NCBI GenBank assembly: GCA_013400975.1
Contig: WBMZ01000356.1
Location: 620,001 to 684,000, forward strand
DNA length: 64,000 bases
Origin: Atrichornis clamosus
Lineage: Eukaryota; Chordata; Aves; Passeriformes; Menuridae
Reading direction: 5' to 3'
Shown here: positions 50,901-64,000 of the stretch, in pieces
Layout: each line of letters starts with the position of its first letter
Position numbering within the stretch: position 1 is the first letter of the stretch
Translations under genes and position numbers: made by a program
The notes under the pieces: model-generated
What the model was told of the DNA's origin: nothing
Database searches by the model: none
Seen by the model: the letters and a program-made list of their open reading frames with translations, nothing else

Positions 50901-53225
50901 TAAAGTTTTACAATAAAACTATGTAAATATGTTTAAACACCATTTTTCAGCCTCACTCTTTCTGGACAAGCATAGTGGTGAGTCCTAATCATATCTGTCC
51001 TATGAAAAATAAGTAGTGGTGAACTCGTATACACAGGTGTTCATCTGAAGCCAGTGGGGATTTGCATGACACACAATCTGCCTGCCCTGGCATCTTTATT
51101 CACATTTGAGTATCCTGTCTTATGGTTTGTACAAAAGTAACTCTGAACCAGTTCCATATATGGGACCTAATAATGATACATTTCAGCAGATATACTGAAT
51201 GCAATATCCAGTAAATACTGACACGTGGTATCATGCTATTCTTTTTCTAAAGTTAAATGCTATACCAGTAATAAACAATTAGCTATGCAAATAAGTGTGT
51301 TTTTTCAGGGTTTTGGCCAAACAAGTAATAGAACAAAGTCTTCTTTTAAAGTTAGTCTGAAAGAAAACCATTTTCTTTTCCTGTAGAACTTCAGAAGAAC
51401 AATAAATAGTTTGATCTCAGAGATTTGTTTTATTTTCTGTTGAAAGTTAAATCCACGTAATTAGAAAGAAAGCAGTTCATTTAGAAGATGTTGCAATGAA
51501 ATGTTTCAGCTTTTCCTGATTTTTGCCAATATTTTCCCTTGCTCAAAACATGATCTGTAGATTATTCTGATCAATACAAACTTTTTTTCCCCCCTTGAAA
51601 AAGAAATATTCCTCTTATTTTGGTTCCACTTCTGACTACAGTCTCCTGTTTTAATGGGTTGCTGCTGATGGGGAATAGCTTTAAGGACTTGTCTAACTGA
51701 TGTCATATGGCAAGCATGAAAATAAAACTAGAAGGAAGGAACTAGAATAATTATCATTGGATTGATTCTTCCACAGAAATTAAACTGGCATGATCATAAT
51801 CATGTGGTGGTTTCTACTGAAACATGACTGCTCTTTCCAGAGTCTCTATATAGTGATCTATTCCAGCTGTGGTGAGTAAAAAACAGAGGCTCTACTCCAA
51901 GCTAGATTTTACATTAACACATTAAGCACATATGCTCCAAATCTGGCTTGTTTTTTGTAGTATAAAAATGGCAATATGGTAAAGCTTAGTAAGTGATGTA
52001 TTTGAAAGCAATGATGTACATAGAAAGAAAACAGTATTTCATGGCCAAGCAGTCCAGACTTAACATCAGCTCCTCAGATGCCATGGAAGATTAAACCTTC
52101 TCCTAGGAGATCTCTGAAGATCTGCTTCTTCTGTCTGGTCTTTGGCAGATGATCTATGAAATGTCCTACCTGCATTCATGATCGATTAAGATTTTCTTGT
52201 GGTCTAGGAGACCATTAATTTACAGAACAGGGATTTTTCAAAAGAAAATACTTAACCTCAAGACCATGTAGACATAAAACCAGTCAGGCAAGAGAAGAGG
52301 GTTTACAGAGCATGGCAAAAGGACTGCAAAACGTACAGTGCCGATCTATGAAAGCTGCGGAACAGAGAAATCCTTGGAGTGCCTGTAGGAAGGGTTTTGT
52401 TTGGTGCCGCCGCTGTGCCTCCTCGCAGGAGGCCTGCGGGCCGCTGAGCTGGGCTTCACGAAGGCGCTGAGGCAGCTTCCTTTATCTGCAGTAACACTGG
52501 TGCAGGCTGCGAAGGTCACCTTGACAAATGAACTTGCCTGGCAGAAAACAACCTCCTCCACGAGTAAATTAGCAGGAAGGGACTGAGCTTGTTTTGCAGT
52601 GCCCACTGCGATAGCCGCAAGCCAGGGCCATATGTACACTGGAAACAGAATGTGGAGCTGTGTGAGGGGGCAGCTGCATTTTGTGCTGAATTCACAAACA
52701 CAGTTTTTCTCTGGTGGCTATTTGATCTCTGGACAAACACTATTTCCCCTCCTAATGTTCAGTCAAATTGTCAAAGGTGATTTCTGACAAAATTCTCCTA
52801 TTAGCCCCTCCAAGAAAAGCCTGTATTGCTTTTTGCATTGAACAATATCATAGATAAGCTGTTATTTATCCTAATTAAAAAATTTACAGAACAGTTCCCT
52901 AAAGAATCCACTTAGTGTCCCTCTGAGCCATAATTTCTTTAAAAACTAAACCAAGAAGGCCAAAAACAAAAGTCTGGAAGAAGAGTTACTGACTGAGAAG
53001 GACATGAATAACAAATACGATCAGTCACATGGCAAGAAGAAGAAAATAATTACTTGCTAGCATTGCTGATGTTGCTGATGTATTGCTGTTTGATATAGTA
53101 CCGATGATATTGATGAAGCCATTTTCACCTGGGAAGAAGGACCTGAGCTGATTGTCTGTAATGCTACCATTTCCTACATTCTTCAGAACCAAATTCTGGC
53201 TTTTGCTCCTCTGCAGCAACAGCCT
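38927..53225. other. Non-coding stretch between the two CR1 fragments
   Basis: About 14 kb of mostly AT-rich sequence. The first 80 bp repeat CTTTTAAGACTTAAAAG-like words. A 75-codon frame at 39063-39290 (minus) looks somewhat protein-like, and a small CpG-rich patch lies near 52408-52470. Both are discussed in the findings. No spliced gene, tRNA or transposon was otherwise recognised. Confidence 0.6.
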
Positions 53226-53395
53226 GACAATAGAATCACAGAAGAACCACAGAATCACAGAATAATTTTGTGTTGGAAGGTACCTTGAAGATCATCTAAT
53301 TCCAACTCCCAACCATATTCCAACCCTCAACTATGAGTCCAACCATGCTTACACCCTGAACCAAGTGTTGCCCTGGAGAGGCTTTTCTAGGTATA
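53226..53395 (-). mobile_element. CR1 LINE 3'-end fragment
   Basis: On the plus strand it reads ACCACAGAATCACAGAATAA, then TTGGAAGGTACCTTGAAGAT and CATCTAATTCCAACTCCCAA. This is the reverse complement of a CR1 3' end with its repeated ATTCTGTG tail. It is 3'-end only, and its right boundary is approximate. Confidence 0.88.
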
Positions 53396-56300
53396 GCTTG
53401 GATTACTCCTCAAAAGCAGTGAAATTCTGACCCTTAAAAGCAATCTTTCCTGCTGATCCTTCCCCATTTTGCTTTTTCTCATCCCGAACTATCTTTCAAG
53501 CTTGTTTTTCTGCTACTTCTTCTGCTTGATGTTGCTCCATGTCTTTGACGCACAGGGAAACACTAGGAGTAGGGTTCCTGCAGTCTAAAATGATTGCCTG
53601 CCTTTCTACTCCAAAACAAGAATATTCATAACATATGATGTGGGCTGAGGGTTCAAAGATTGTTATAAAGAGTATAGAAAACCCAGAATGCATGACATCA
53701 AGGACTGAAGGATTACTGCAGCTTGAGCAGAAACAGAGGAACATTGTTTAAACCCAAACAAAGCCAAGAAATGGGTAAAAGCTCTGGCTTACTGATTGCC
53801 AAATGTAAAACATTTATTCTCCGTCCTCCCTTAGATGTTAACCAAGTACTTCTAAACTAACTACAGCTAAACCACTGTAATGTATCAAGATATTTTTATA
53901 TTAACAGATGTTCTTCACGAATGAAACTTCAAAAGTAACTGCCAGCTTCATATTTAGCCAGTAACTTTTATTTTAAGAACTGGAGTGAGTTTCTGCCGAG
54001 TTTGTAATGGTCTGTCGACCAATTTGCTTCTCCTTAAAGGTGCAGATTTAATTTGAACAAAATATCTTCCTAATTTCACTTATTAGGTAATGTTAATTTA
54101 ATCAGCAGTATTACTTGAGTGAGACTGTAAATCATGAAATGTGTTCCAGGAAAGGGACTTTAAAAAATCCCTAACTAAATAGGCATTACATCTGAAAATT
54201 CTGTTGGATACGAACAGACAAAGGAAAAAAGTTTTTACTTTCTGTACATAATTATGACTCTGAATATGCTCAATCCATTACAAATGGCCCATCCACAAAG
54301 TTCATTCTTTTGAACAGAAACATACATATGTCAAAGACATATCTAATTACCATGTATGCCATAAATAATAAGTTCGTCTAAGATTTTGCTAATTATTTGA
54401 CATGAAAGCAGAACTAGGCTTGGCAGGCAGGCAGAATTTGGGATGCCTGTCTTGTACAATGCAGTGAAATAGAGGGTAGGAGAAAACAAACTTCTATTAA
54501 CAAATGTAAAAGAAGGAATCTATGTTACACATTCCATCACAGACATTTCAACAAAAAACATTAAAATATAAGACATTTGAAAATATTAGCATGAGATTAA
54601 AAAAAGAAAAAAAGGCAGTAGCTTCTTCCCTAAAAGTAAATACAATACTATTTACCACTGCCACAGGGTATTAACTGTAGCTGAGGCCACAGATCTCCCT
54701 TGCCTGGCTTCAACCCAGAGATCTAGAGCCCACCATGATCAGCACTTGGCACACCCAGTGCAGCCAAAATCACATCAGTGCCACCTAAGGAACCAAGACC
54801 ATCACTGGCACTGCTGAAAGTCGTACTTTGCCTTTATTTGTGTGGGCCTCAATGGCTGAAGCGAGTGGAGTCTCAGGCTAGCAAAGGCACTTATACCTGC
54901 CTGGGAAATGGGAATACTCCTGGTCAAATGCAAATGCCTTCAGAAGCTCAATGGGGTTCCTACAGGCTTTCAAGATCAACGTTTTCCTCAACATTGAGAA
55001 CTCTCTGGCTTCAACAGCAGTGTCCAAACAAGATACACCCAGACCCATGATTTTAATGAACAGAGATATATAGAAGAGCACTGCAGGGCCAGCTTTTCTT
55101 TTCCAGTCCCTCTCACGCTTGCACAAACCCAGATGAGAGGCCAGAGGACACCAGCCATGTGACAATATCACAGGTCTCATGTAGTCCTGGAAGATGGTTA
55201 TCTGACAGTTACGACCTCTTGCAATACTCTTGTACCAAAGCTCTTCAGCTCACTGTTATTTATGCAACAGTAGGTACTGACTCCAGCACCACTGGTTTCA
55301 TGGGAAGAGCTTTTTTGGCATTGGCAAGACAGAAGAAAATTGCTGATTAAAACTAACAGGAAGTTCTGGATCACAGAGATGCAAAGTTCAACACATTTGA
55401 TAAAAGATGGTGTTTCAAAAAGGCTTTCCTGGCAACACTGCAGTAACAGTCTCCTTTGCCAGCTGATACAATGGCAGGCAGTGCTCTTCAGGTGGGTCTG
55501 ATGGACAAGCGTTTTCACATGGCCTCATAAGAGCTGAGAGGGCAACTTCTGTCTTACAGGACATGAGCTGGTGGCTTAGTGGTGGGTTCTGGCCGATGGG
55601 GAGAAGCACGCGTTGCAAAGAGGAGGCAGTGAAATCTGAGTATGTACACACTCAGGTACATACAATTGCTAACTGATGAAGATGCCCCTTAGCCCCTGCC
55701 CCACCAACATCTGGGGGTTTGGGTGCAAAAGACCTGCCAGGAAATCCCATGGGATCATTTCTTTATAGGGCTGCAGTGCTGTGTCTAGTATTCTGGACAA
55801 ATTCCAGCATATATCCAGATCTGTTTACAGTGCTCATGAAATTTCAGTCCGCTGCTTATGCCACCTGTGCTTACAGAGGTTGTTTCCATGTGCTGTGAAA
55901 ATGTTGCTGTTTGTTGTTACTATTATTACGGTTATTTATTATTATCATGCACTGAAGGTGTGCGTCAAAAGCAAAAACCTCCTGCTTGCTGTGCTTTGTA
56001 CCAGCTACCCTGAGAAATACTGTTTACCATCAAGAGCCTTCAGCCCCCCTGTGCCTATGTAGAGTGTTGTGCTCCCTAGCCATGTCCAGATTGCAGTTCA
56101 GGCAGAAAATGTCATTTTATATCCTTAAGATAGCAACATTTCAGACATTTCAGAGATGGAATTGCTTCTTTCTCACTACATACACTCAGAAAGTTAGGGA
56201 TATTAGAAAAGCATAGCAATAACAACAAGAAGTTAGAGTCTTTCCCATATTCAATTACATGGCAATTTTAAAGCCGCTGTCTTGGGCCCTATGAGGCATA

Positions 56301-59300
56301 GTGCTCTGGTCCAGTGAAGAATGATAGCCTCAGAGGATAGGGACATATGTGGGGATATATAAGACCTCAATCCAATCAGTGATCCAAGACTACATTTTGT
56401 CTTTTTCAAGCCCTAGGCTAATTTTATAACTGAAGAAAAGAGGTAAATATTTCCTTTGTTTTTGTTTCTCTTTCTGGCTGGCTGTTTAGAGAATACAGCA
56501 GCTATTTGAAGACAGAGGTTTGCAATGCTGGTAAAAAATTTGTTATAGTGGAAGTGGAGAGTGAGCAGAGGGCAGGTGAGCAGAAATGGTGTTCCTGGAG
56601 AGTGTGCGTTTCCACATGGCTAAAATGTTGGGTGTCTGCACTTCAACACCACAGCTTATGCACTGCAGGTGACTAACAACCCACCCCCCCCCAAACACAT
56701 ACACTCCCACACATGTATGGATGCACAGATGGGTACGGAGCACAGGAGAGACCACACCACAGTCAGTGTGTACACCTTGAGGATTTTTAAAGCATTAATG
56801 ATCAGCTGATAGAGGAATTACACAGCCTGACCCTGAAACTAAAACCTTGAGCAGATTTGCCACGACAGCAAAAAGTGTCTCTGCTTGTTTCATTATCCCT
56901 TTCTGACCATAGTCTTGAGACTTGTTACAAATCTGGCTATAAGATTTGAAAATTTGCTTAGTGATTGTAATTTACAGCAGCTCTTCACAAAGATTCACTA
57001 TTACTGGAAAGAGATGGAAGTTGAGTGCACGGAGGTTGCATATCATGCTGACAGCCACGTTGAGAGTTATCGACTTGAAATATTTAATGTAGTGTAGGCT
57101 GTCAAGACACACCACGAATTCTGGTTTACTAGGGATTTCTCTGATTTGATTTAACAGTTTATTGCCCCTTTGGAGTATAAGTTGACTATGCCCGAGAATT
57201 TATTACACACTCTCCCTCCTGCTCTACAGCTGAAGGTTTACACGGGTTGAGCAAAAGGAGTTTTGAGTAACTCTAGGTAGGACTTCAGCTCAAGAGAAAA
57301 CACTGTCCCCTGCAGTTTCCTCAGAGGCCAGCGGTCTATACTGGAGTTTCCACAGTGAGCAACCAGTGGCCTAATCCTGCTTGGAACCAACTATTCAGAA
57401 TAAAAAATATGTGTGTTGGAGTGAAGTGGAGAAGGAAAAATCTCACTTAGAAGTGCCAGGGCTCAGAGTTGGAAAGAGTTTTTTCTACAAAACAGAAAAA
57501 TTAAGCAAGGTCTGACTCCTTTGAGGTGCTCAGCACATTGGCCACAATCCAGTAAGGCACTTAAACGTTAAGTGTGCTCTGGAGAGTGCCGTAGGGAACA
57601 GCCCGAGCACTAAGTACCCGGCAGGATCAAGCTGCAGATAGGGACCAGACATAAACCAGATGGCATTATGTTAGCTTTGCCATATTAGTAAATTATTTGG
57701 TTTGCATTTTAATCTCTCTCTCCTTTTTTCTCCTTTCTTGCTTTGCCTTTTTTATAGAACAATCCACGTGTACTAGGAGAGGTGGGCAATGTACTGAAAT
57801 TGCCCCTTATCATATTTTCACAAGTATGGGGTTAAAGCAAGAGCTGGGAAAGCTTCTGTTTGTTTTTAACATAAATCAGCAGTGCTTGGACATGGACCAT
57901 CAGGAGTTTGGAGCTGCTGAAGGAAGGAAAATGCTGACTCTGTCCTCTAATGAGCTCTCCAAACGTGTGTTGAGTGTGCTATTCATTTGAGAGCCAATGT
58001 GCCTGCATCAGAAGTTCTTACAATGCCTGGGCGGCTTGGGGGACATGGGAGCTCTGAAGATGGCTGAGGGGGAACAATGGAAGACAGCTTTCTGCCTGTT
58101 TACAAACTGTGTTGAAACTGAACCAAAGCGGGAACTGAACCGTAGTGCTCATCACCCACGCATCCACTGAGGTCACCTGCCAGGAGGCAGCAGGAAGAAA
58201 ATGAAACTCTAGTTTTCTGCTTTGTTTTTTTAAACAAGCTCCTGGCTTTCCACTTTTTCCTATCCAGCACAGTTACAACTATCTCCAGAACTTCCTCAGA
58301 CCTCTGATTTGTGCGAATGCCAGCTTTTACATGGATGTTTTTGAAACTGAGCGCTGCCCGACTGGAAGCTGTCCTAGCTGGAGCCACTTTCCTGCAGGGA
58401 GAACACGGGCTCCAGCCGAGGTGGGACACGTGCCTCTGCCTCGGCACTGCTGACTCTCAAGAAAGAGTAGTCTGGGCTCAAGTCCGAGCCTGGAGCTTGG
58501 ATTAGGGCAAGCCAGCTGGCTGCCAGGCAGGTTAGGCGTGTTTTTGCGCAGGCTGCTGTCATCATTTTGTTGGAGCTGTGCATGTGTGTGGGTTGTGCAG
58601 CGAGACTTAAGAGGAAATTTCTGTGATCATTTTAGCATTCAGGCAACTGGAAAAGGAGCTGAGAGAGAGGCGCCAGACCTTTGCTTTCACGACTGCATTA
58701 ATCTTCTCCTGGACTTGGAGAGCAATTTTAGATGAACTTAACACATGTTCTCAGAGTTTTCATTCTCAAAGTTATTTGTGCTGGGGATCCTGCACTGATG
58801 AATGATAATGCTAGTGAACTGGCCAATATAAATAAAACTTCACTTGATAATAATTTTAGTGAGGATTCCTGATGCTGTGTTGTTATGTAAGAAGCTGACA
58901 GTTGACTACCATGGATTGGAACTTTTGAGAAACATGGATTTTCCTATGCCAGAAGTTTGTGGTGGGTACAGGAGGAAGCAGTAACTCCCCTTTATTTTAT
59001 GTATCACCCAAGAAAATTTTTTTCTTAGGTGTAGTTATGGGATTCTTTTGGTCCGGGAAAAGGAGTTTCAGATGAATGCAAGAATTAAGACAAATAATGT
59101 TATTGCTACTGTTAAGCTCCCACTTAACAACCAAGCTATATTAACTGTCATGTAAAAGTTCAGTCCATGGCAAATGTGGCATAATTCAGAGCAATTCTGC
59201 CATGAAAGAAGTAAAAGCCTAGTTAAGTTACTTTTTATTTGCCATGTGCTAAGAGCAGGTCCCTGAGTGGTTATAAAAGCTCACAGTGTAAGTGGCAGCT

Positions 59301-62300
59301 TGTTTTGTCATCACAACTGCTTGTGATTCTGAGTCCTAATAGTCCAGGAAAGAATTAAGTAATTTGGAGATTGCTGACTACCAGACAGCACCTATGAGCT
59401 TGGTGGGAATTTGACAATAACTTTTGATCAAACAAGGAACAAACTGAAAGTAAGCCATTTTGCATTTGTGAATTGCCTAGTCTCTAATGTTTCCTTTAGA
59501 AAATGCTCACATAGATGCAATTGTCACAGCTCCATGAGTCTAGGAGAAGGAATTTTGTTTGGTTTTCCTACACTTTCTGTCCATACATTTGCCACAGAGC
59601 TACAGTTCCGAAAACTGTCAGGGAAAGTTTTCTGGCCTCACTGTAACGCTCTGAGGCAATGTTATGAGCTGGGAAATGGTCACCAGAACTGCAGAGCACT
59701 CCCTGGCACATCCTGCAGCCAAGTTAAAAGTCACCTGAGTTTGTCCTTCAAAGAACAATTGGATAATGCAATTAATTGCCCCAAGTGTCTATCTGTAGAA
59801 AAAGCACAATCCAACAATTTTGTACTGAGCATTTCTATATGAAACAGAACGTGAATAATAATGTGTCAATCAGGCCCAGCAAACCTTGCAGGAAACACAG
59901 GGTAAGTGCCACTAAGAATAAGTTTATGATAAAGTTTGTGTCCAGTGAAAATCAGACAAACACAGCAACTCAGAGGAGCCACAGAGCTGTTCTCATTATT
60001 TATCCTGTCATTCGGGTTAAACCAGCCCATCCATCAAAAAGTGTGCAAAGTACTTAGAAATACAGTAAACCACAAAATACAGTAAATCATAAAAATCTCT
60101 ATGGTACAGATACTCCAAGTCAAGATTTTCCACTCAAGATGTTATCTGATTGTTTTTCTCATGCAAAATAAACTAATTTCATTTTTGTTAGGCGAACATT
60201 GGATCATAGCATGAGGTCACAGCTAATCAAGAAGCTACTCTCTTATCGTAATTTCCAGGGAAGCAGGACTTTACATATTGCATAGGACATTCCTTAAAAC
60301 ACAAATACAGTGCAGTAAATTGTTGGACTTTAGGCATTTCAAGTGTTGCATCAAGGAAATGTACAGATCTGACCTGTCAAAAAGCTTCTCCCGTCGTATC
60401 TGGCATGAATGTGTATTTTCTTCTGCTTTCTCTGTGGAAATGCCTAAAAACTTAAGTGTGTTTCAGTTACTTGTTCAGACTTCTGAGTAACAATTTCAAC
60501 AATCCCTATTCACTATTCTAGACAGAAACATTCTTTTCCACATAATCCAATCACAGAACTTTTCAACAGCTTTGATTTCAACAAGTGCATGATTAAATCA
60601 GTAATTTAAGTAAAGTACCACATCAAAACAGAACACTGAACTCAAGAATAAGCTTCAGCTAGAGAATTCTGCATGATCTTTCATCTACTTTCATCATGGT
60701 TTTAGCTTATCCTTCACTTTACTACTTAGTAATGGAAAACTGCATCTACCCAGCAAGATCTCTTCCATTCCTGTCAAATATTTCCCATTTTCAATGAATG
60801 ACCAGCCAAGTTTTGTCGACAACAAGGCAAACCTGAAAAAAATCCTCAACTACGAAGCAGAGGCATTTGCATGATGGTCATTAAAGCAAATCTTAGGTAT
60901 GTTTTCTTTTTTATTTACATACTTCTTATTTTGTTAACTAATTACCACCTTATCCTTAAATTTTGACTTTTCTTCTGAGTTCCTTGAGATTCTTTCAAGA
61001 ATTGGAAGTTTTCTTGATTAGGGTTCTGATTTGTGCTGCATTATTTTATTTTATCTTTGCATAAGTTATACATTCTGAAAATACAGATAGGATGACATTA
61101 ATCTCCACCAATCTCATCTTAGGCAGCTAAAAGTTATATATGTATATATCTATATATTTCTATCTATTTCAATCGATGTCTACAATAAGAACCAACTCGA
61201 TGATTCATTTCTAGAACAAATGCACTTCTAGGTGCAACGTCACCTGCAAAAACCAAAATACCTTCCCCATTCTTAAAATCTACAGGACTCGTTCCAAAAC
61301 CACAAAAGACCAACTCAGCAAAAGTCGAAAGTAATACCAAAACCACAGAGAATATCACAGGTAGAGATAAAAAAATCCCACAGCTTGATACTTACAGAAT
61401 TTCTTAAAACCTAGCTGTTTCTTTCAAGCTTCTGGCCAGAGGATAGCTGTGCATGAGGCAGAGACACAAACAGTGCATCCTTTGTTACCTGTCCACAAGG
61501 CTATTTGAAGTCCAGTACAGAGCAAGCTTCTGAGCAGTTACAAAATGACAAAATAAGATGAAGGAAAAACACATACATGATTTTGTGTCAGCTCTTTTGC
61601 TTTCTGCACAGCAATTCCCATGAAGATTGCAATGTAGAATATTTTTTTGCTATTAGTATTGCTCACTTGGAGTTTTTATAGCTGCTTGGAGATCTGCATC
61701 ATTGTATTTGATTTCAGTTAATCAAGCATACAAATGAACAGGAATGCAGACACACAGCACTGTAAAAAAACACAGAAGGAAGTTTCTTCAAACAAAATCC
61801 CTTTATTAGACAGTGGTTCCAGTGATGCAATCAGAATAGGAAGGAAAGTCTGTGTTGCTTCATTGTTTTGTTTGGATTTTGGGGTCCAGTGCTAACTTGT
61901 GATAATATTTCCATTTGTAAGTAAATTTCTCTGAGAGCAATCCAAAAAAGTGACTGTGATGAATCTAAAAGGAAAAATATCCCATTGAACTTGGTAAGTT
62001 TTTCCATCATGAGTGACCGTTACAGAATTGTCCCACTCAATTATCTTTCCTGTGTAGTTCAGTAGTTTTTGGCTTAGTTTATTGTTTTTCATCCAAGTCC
62101 AGTAAATGCACGAAGTGGATTCAATAGAAATGCAATTACAGAGAAATTCAATAACTGATTCATCCCTGTGTGGAACTGAAGAGTTTCTAAGTAAGAGAAT
62201 GGAATGAATAGGATAAATAATCAAAAAGAAGAACTGCAGCATGTACTGAAGATACAGAATCAGTTGCAGAGTGCTGACACAGGACATCTAGACCTCTAGA

Positions 62301-64000
62301 GGCAAGCCCAAAGCCTACTGTCACCAGGAGAAGTCCTAGATCTGGTTTTAAGTGTGGTGAGCTGTCAATTACATTTGTAATCCAAAGATTCAACTCTCTG
62401 CAGCCTCCACAGATCAACAGTTAAAACAAACACACTCTCTCCAGCGTGACTTATCTGATCAGCCCATCACACCACCTAACTCTAAACAGGATTCCCCAGG
62501 TGTCATGTACAGAGTACTGTGTTGTCTCTCTGGTTTTAGATACCACGTGTGAAAGAAAGGGCAATGCTGGCAGAAATGTTAGCTTAAGCAAACAGGAGTT
62601 TTCCTTATGTCTCCCAAACATAAAATGCACAGCAGCAGTTTTGCAAAGTGAGCAAACTCTTTTCATCAAATATAAAATTGGTATCAAAGATTAAGATGTT
62701 TCCTCCCCTTCTCTAAGAATATGCCACTCCTCTCACTGTATGTAAGAATGTTCACTGTTTATCCCTGGGATCTACTCACTGCTTTCGAGTGATCTTCAGA
62801 AGATGATAAACTTGGTCTGCTATAACCACATTATAGGGCATTACTAATTTTATAGGTAGTTAAAAATGATGAAAAAGTGGTATTAAGTTTTTAACTATAT
62901 ATAGATCATAGAAAAGTACAGAAAAATAAATACTGAGCTATTATCTTCAGCTTCAGTTGCTTAAGTATGTTGATGTCAGTGAATGTTTTAAGACCCTGTG
63001 AAGATGACCAAAGCCATAAATATGTGTTTTCTCTAAAGATACCAGAAAAACTCTTCCCACTATCTGTTGTTTTCCTATCTTTTTATGGTACCTGGTGCAA
63101 ACTGCTGCACTTAATTTCAAAGATGAATCCTGTACTAAGTTTAAATTATTCCAAGTCTTCAAAGGTTGTCTATCAAATGCTATCACTACTGCACTGTCCA
63201 GTGAATTCATGGGACACAGCTATCTGTGCACTGTAGGGTAGCCCCACAGATGTGCATCACGCCAGTATTTGGGTCATTCCTAGTGTTGCACAGCCTGAGG
63301 TCCCCTTTCGTTTGGATGAAATATAAAATCTATCCCAGTGATGGAAACTCGTCACCAATAGTCTCAAAGGAGGTAACTTAATCTAGTCATCCACTCCACT
63401 GATATAATTAGGAATGCACTTTGTCAGCCTTTGAGGGTTTAACTACAGCTGGCCGGGTTCAAGGCAGTCTCAGAAACCAATCTGTTCTTAGTAACACCAT
63501 CTCCTTCACAAAATTACAGACATACTTTCAGCAGATATACCCAGCTGACTGCTGAATGATGTTTTTCCACCCACTTTTGCAGTGGTCAATGTCTTTTTCA
63601 GTGTTAACTGAAGCCGTGGATCAATGCCATGAAATGATTCAGGAACCAAAGGCTGAACTGGCAGCTCAAGAATAAAGATTATAAACCTTATTTACAGTGT
63701 TTGAATGTGGCTCAATTCAATCTCTGAACATCATCATAATTCTGATCCTGCTGATGAGGTTTAATTAGGAAGGAGATTCTAATGGATATTCTGATGCTGA
63801 CTGGCCTAAGTCTTGTTTAAGAAATAAAAGATTTTTTAAGCTCTATTCTCTCAGAAAATCAGAAGTCTACAGTTCAAATGGATTAGGTAAGTTAAAGGGA
63901 AAAAATCTAACCTAATAAAAATGTAAAATCTTCTTTAAATTTATTCATCAGAACTAGCTTTGGATCCCTGTTGTACCCTTGATCATTCTGCTGGAGTCTA
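53396..64000. other. Non-coding stretch at the right end
   Basis: About 10.6 kb without a supported gene. The longest open frames (143 codons at 59411-59842 plus, 131 codons at 61892-62287 minus) show no recognisable family and are of a length expected by chance over this much sequence. A TA-rich simple stretch lies at about 61135-61172. The first exon and promoter of ARHGAP28 were not found here. Confidence 0.55.
61135..61172. repeat. TA-rich simple sequence
   Basis: Irregular TATATA and CTATCTAT words, low complexity. Confidence 0.8.

Noticed and set aside
59411..59842. 143-codon open frame, plus strand
   Set aside because: There is no recognisable domain, no splice context and no codon bias. 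The length is within chance for 64 kb read in six frames.
61164..61358. 64-codon minus frame with a signal-peptide-like start
   Set aside because: It opens on a non-ATG codon, is short, and matches no family I can name.
61892..62287. 131-codon open frame with possible N-glycosylation sites, minus strand
   Set aside because: It loosely suggests a secreted or Ig-like segment, but there is no signal peptide plus fold pattern I can defend, and the length fits chance.

Overview
This is vertebrate nuclear DNA, almost certainly from a bird. It is AT-rich and intron-rich, with no operons or dense coding. It carries chicken-repeat-1 (CR1) LINE fragments, one ending in the typical repeated ATTCTATG-like 3' tail, and LTRs of a common avian endogenous retrovirus family. 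The LTR type suggests a neoavian bird such as a passerine, but the sequence alone does not fix the species.

The only gene I can support is ARHGAP28, on the minus strand, filling the left half (about 0.4 to 32.8 kb). I reconstructed 14 coding exons by reading the reverse strand. Every intron between them is GT-AG, the reading phases join without conflict, and the joined exons give 623 residues plus a stop. They encode the conserved N-terminal region, a RhoGAP domain with its arginine finger, and the conserved family C-terminus. The most 5' coding exon lies further right and was not found. Two linker segments that I remember in the human protein were also not found.

Region by region: 1-2176 is the 3' UTR and downstream flank. 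2177-16858 holds exons 5-14 as labelled here (C-terminus and RhoGAP). 16859-32837 holds exons 1-4 (N-terminal region) separated by long introns. 32838-64000 has no gene I can support and is either the 5' intron of ARHGAP28 or intergenic DNA, with a CR1 fragment at 38.2-38.9 kb and another at 53.2-53.4 kb.

The clearest piece of genome history is in the intron between exons 9 and 10. One solo retroviral LTR sits inside another of the same family, each flanked by a decayed 5-bp target-site duplication, and both lie antisense to the gene. I found no CRISPR array, operon, rRNA or tRNA gene, and no convincing new system. The remaining observations are modest.
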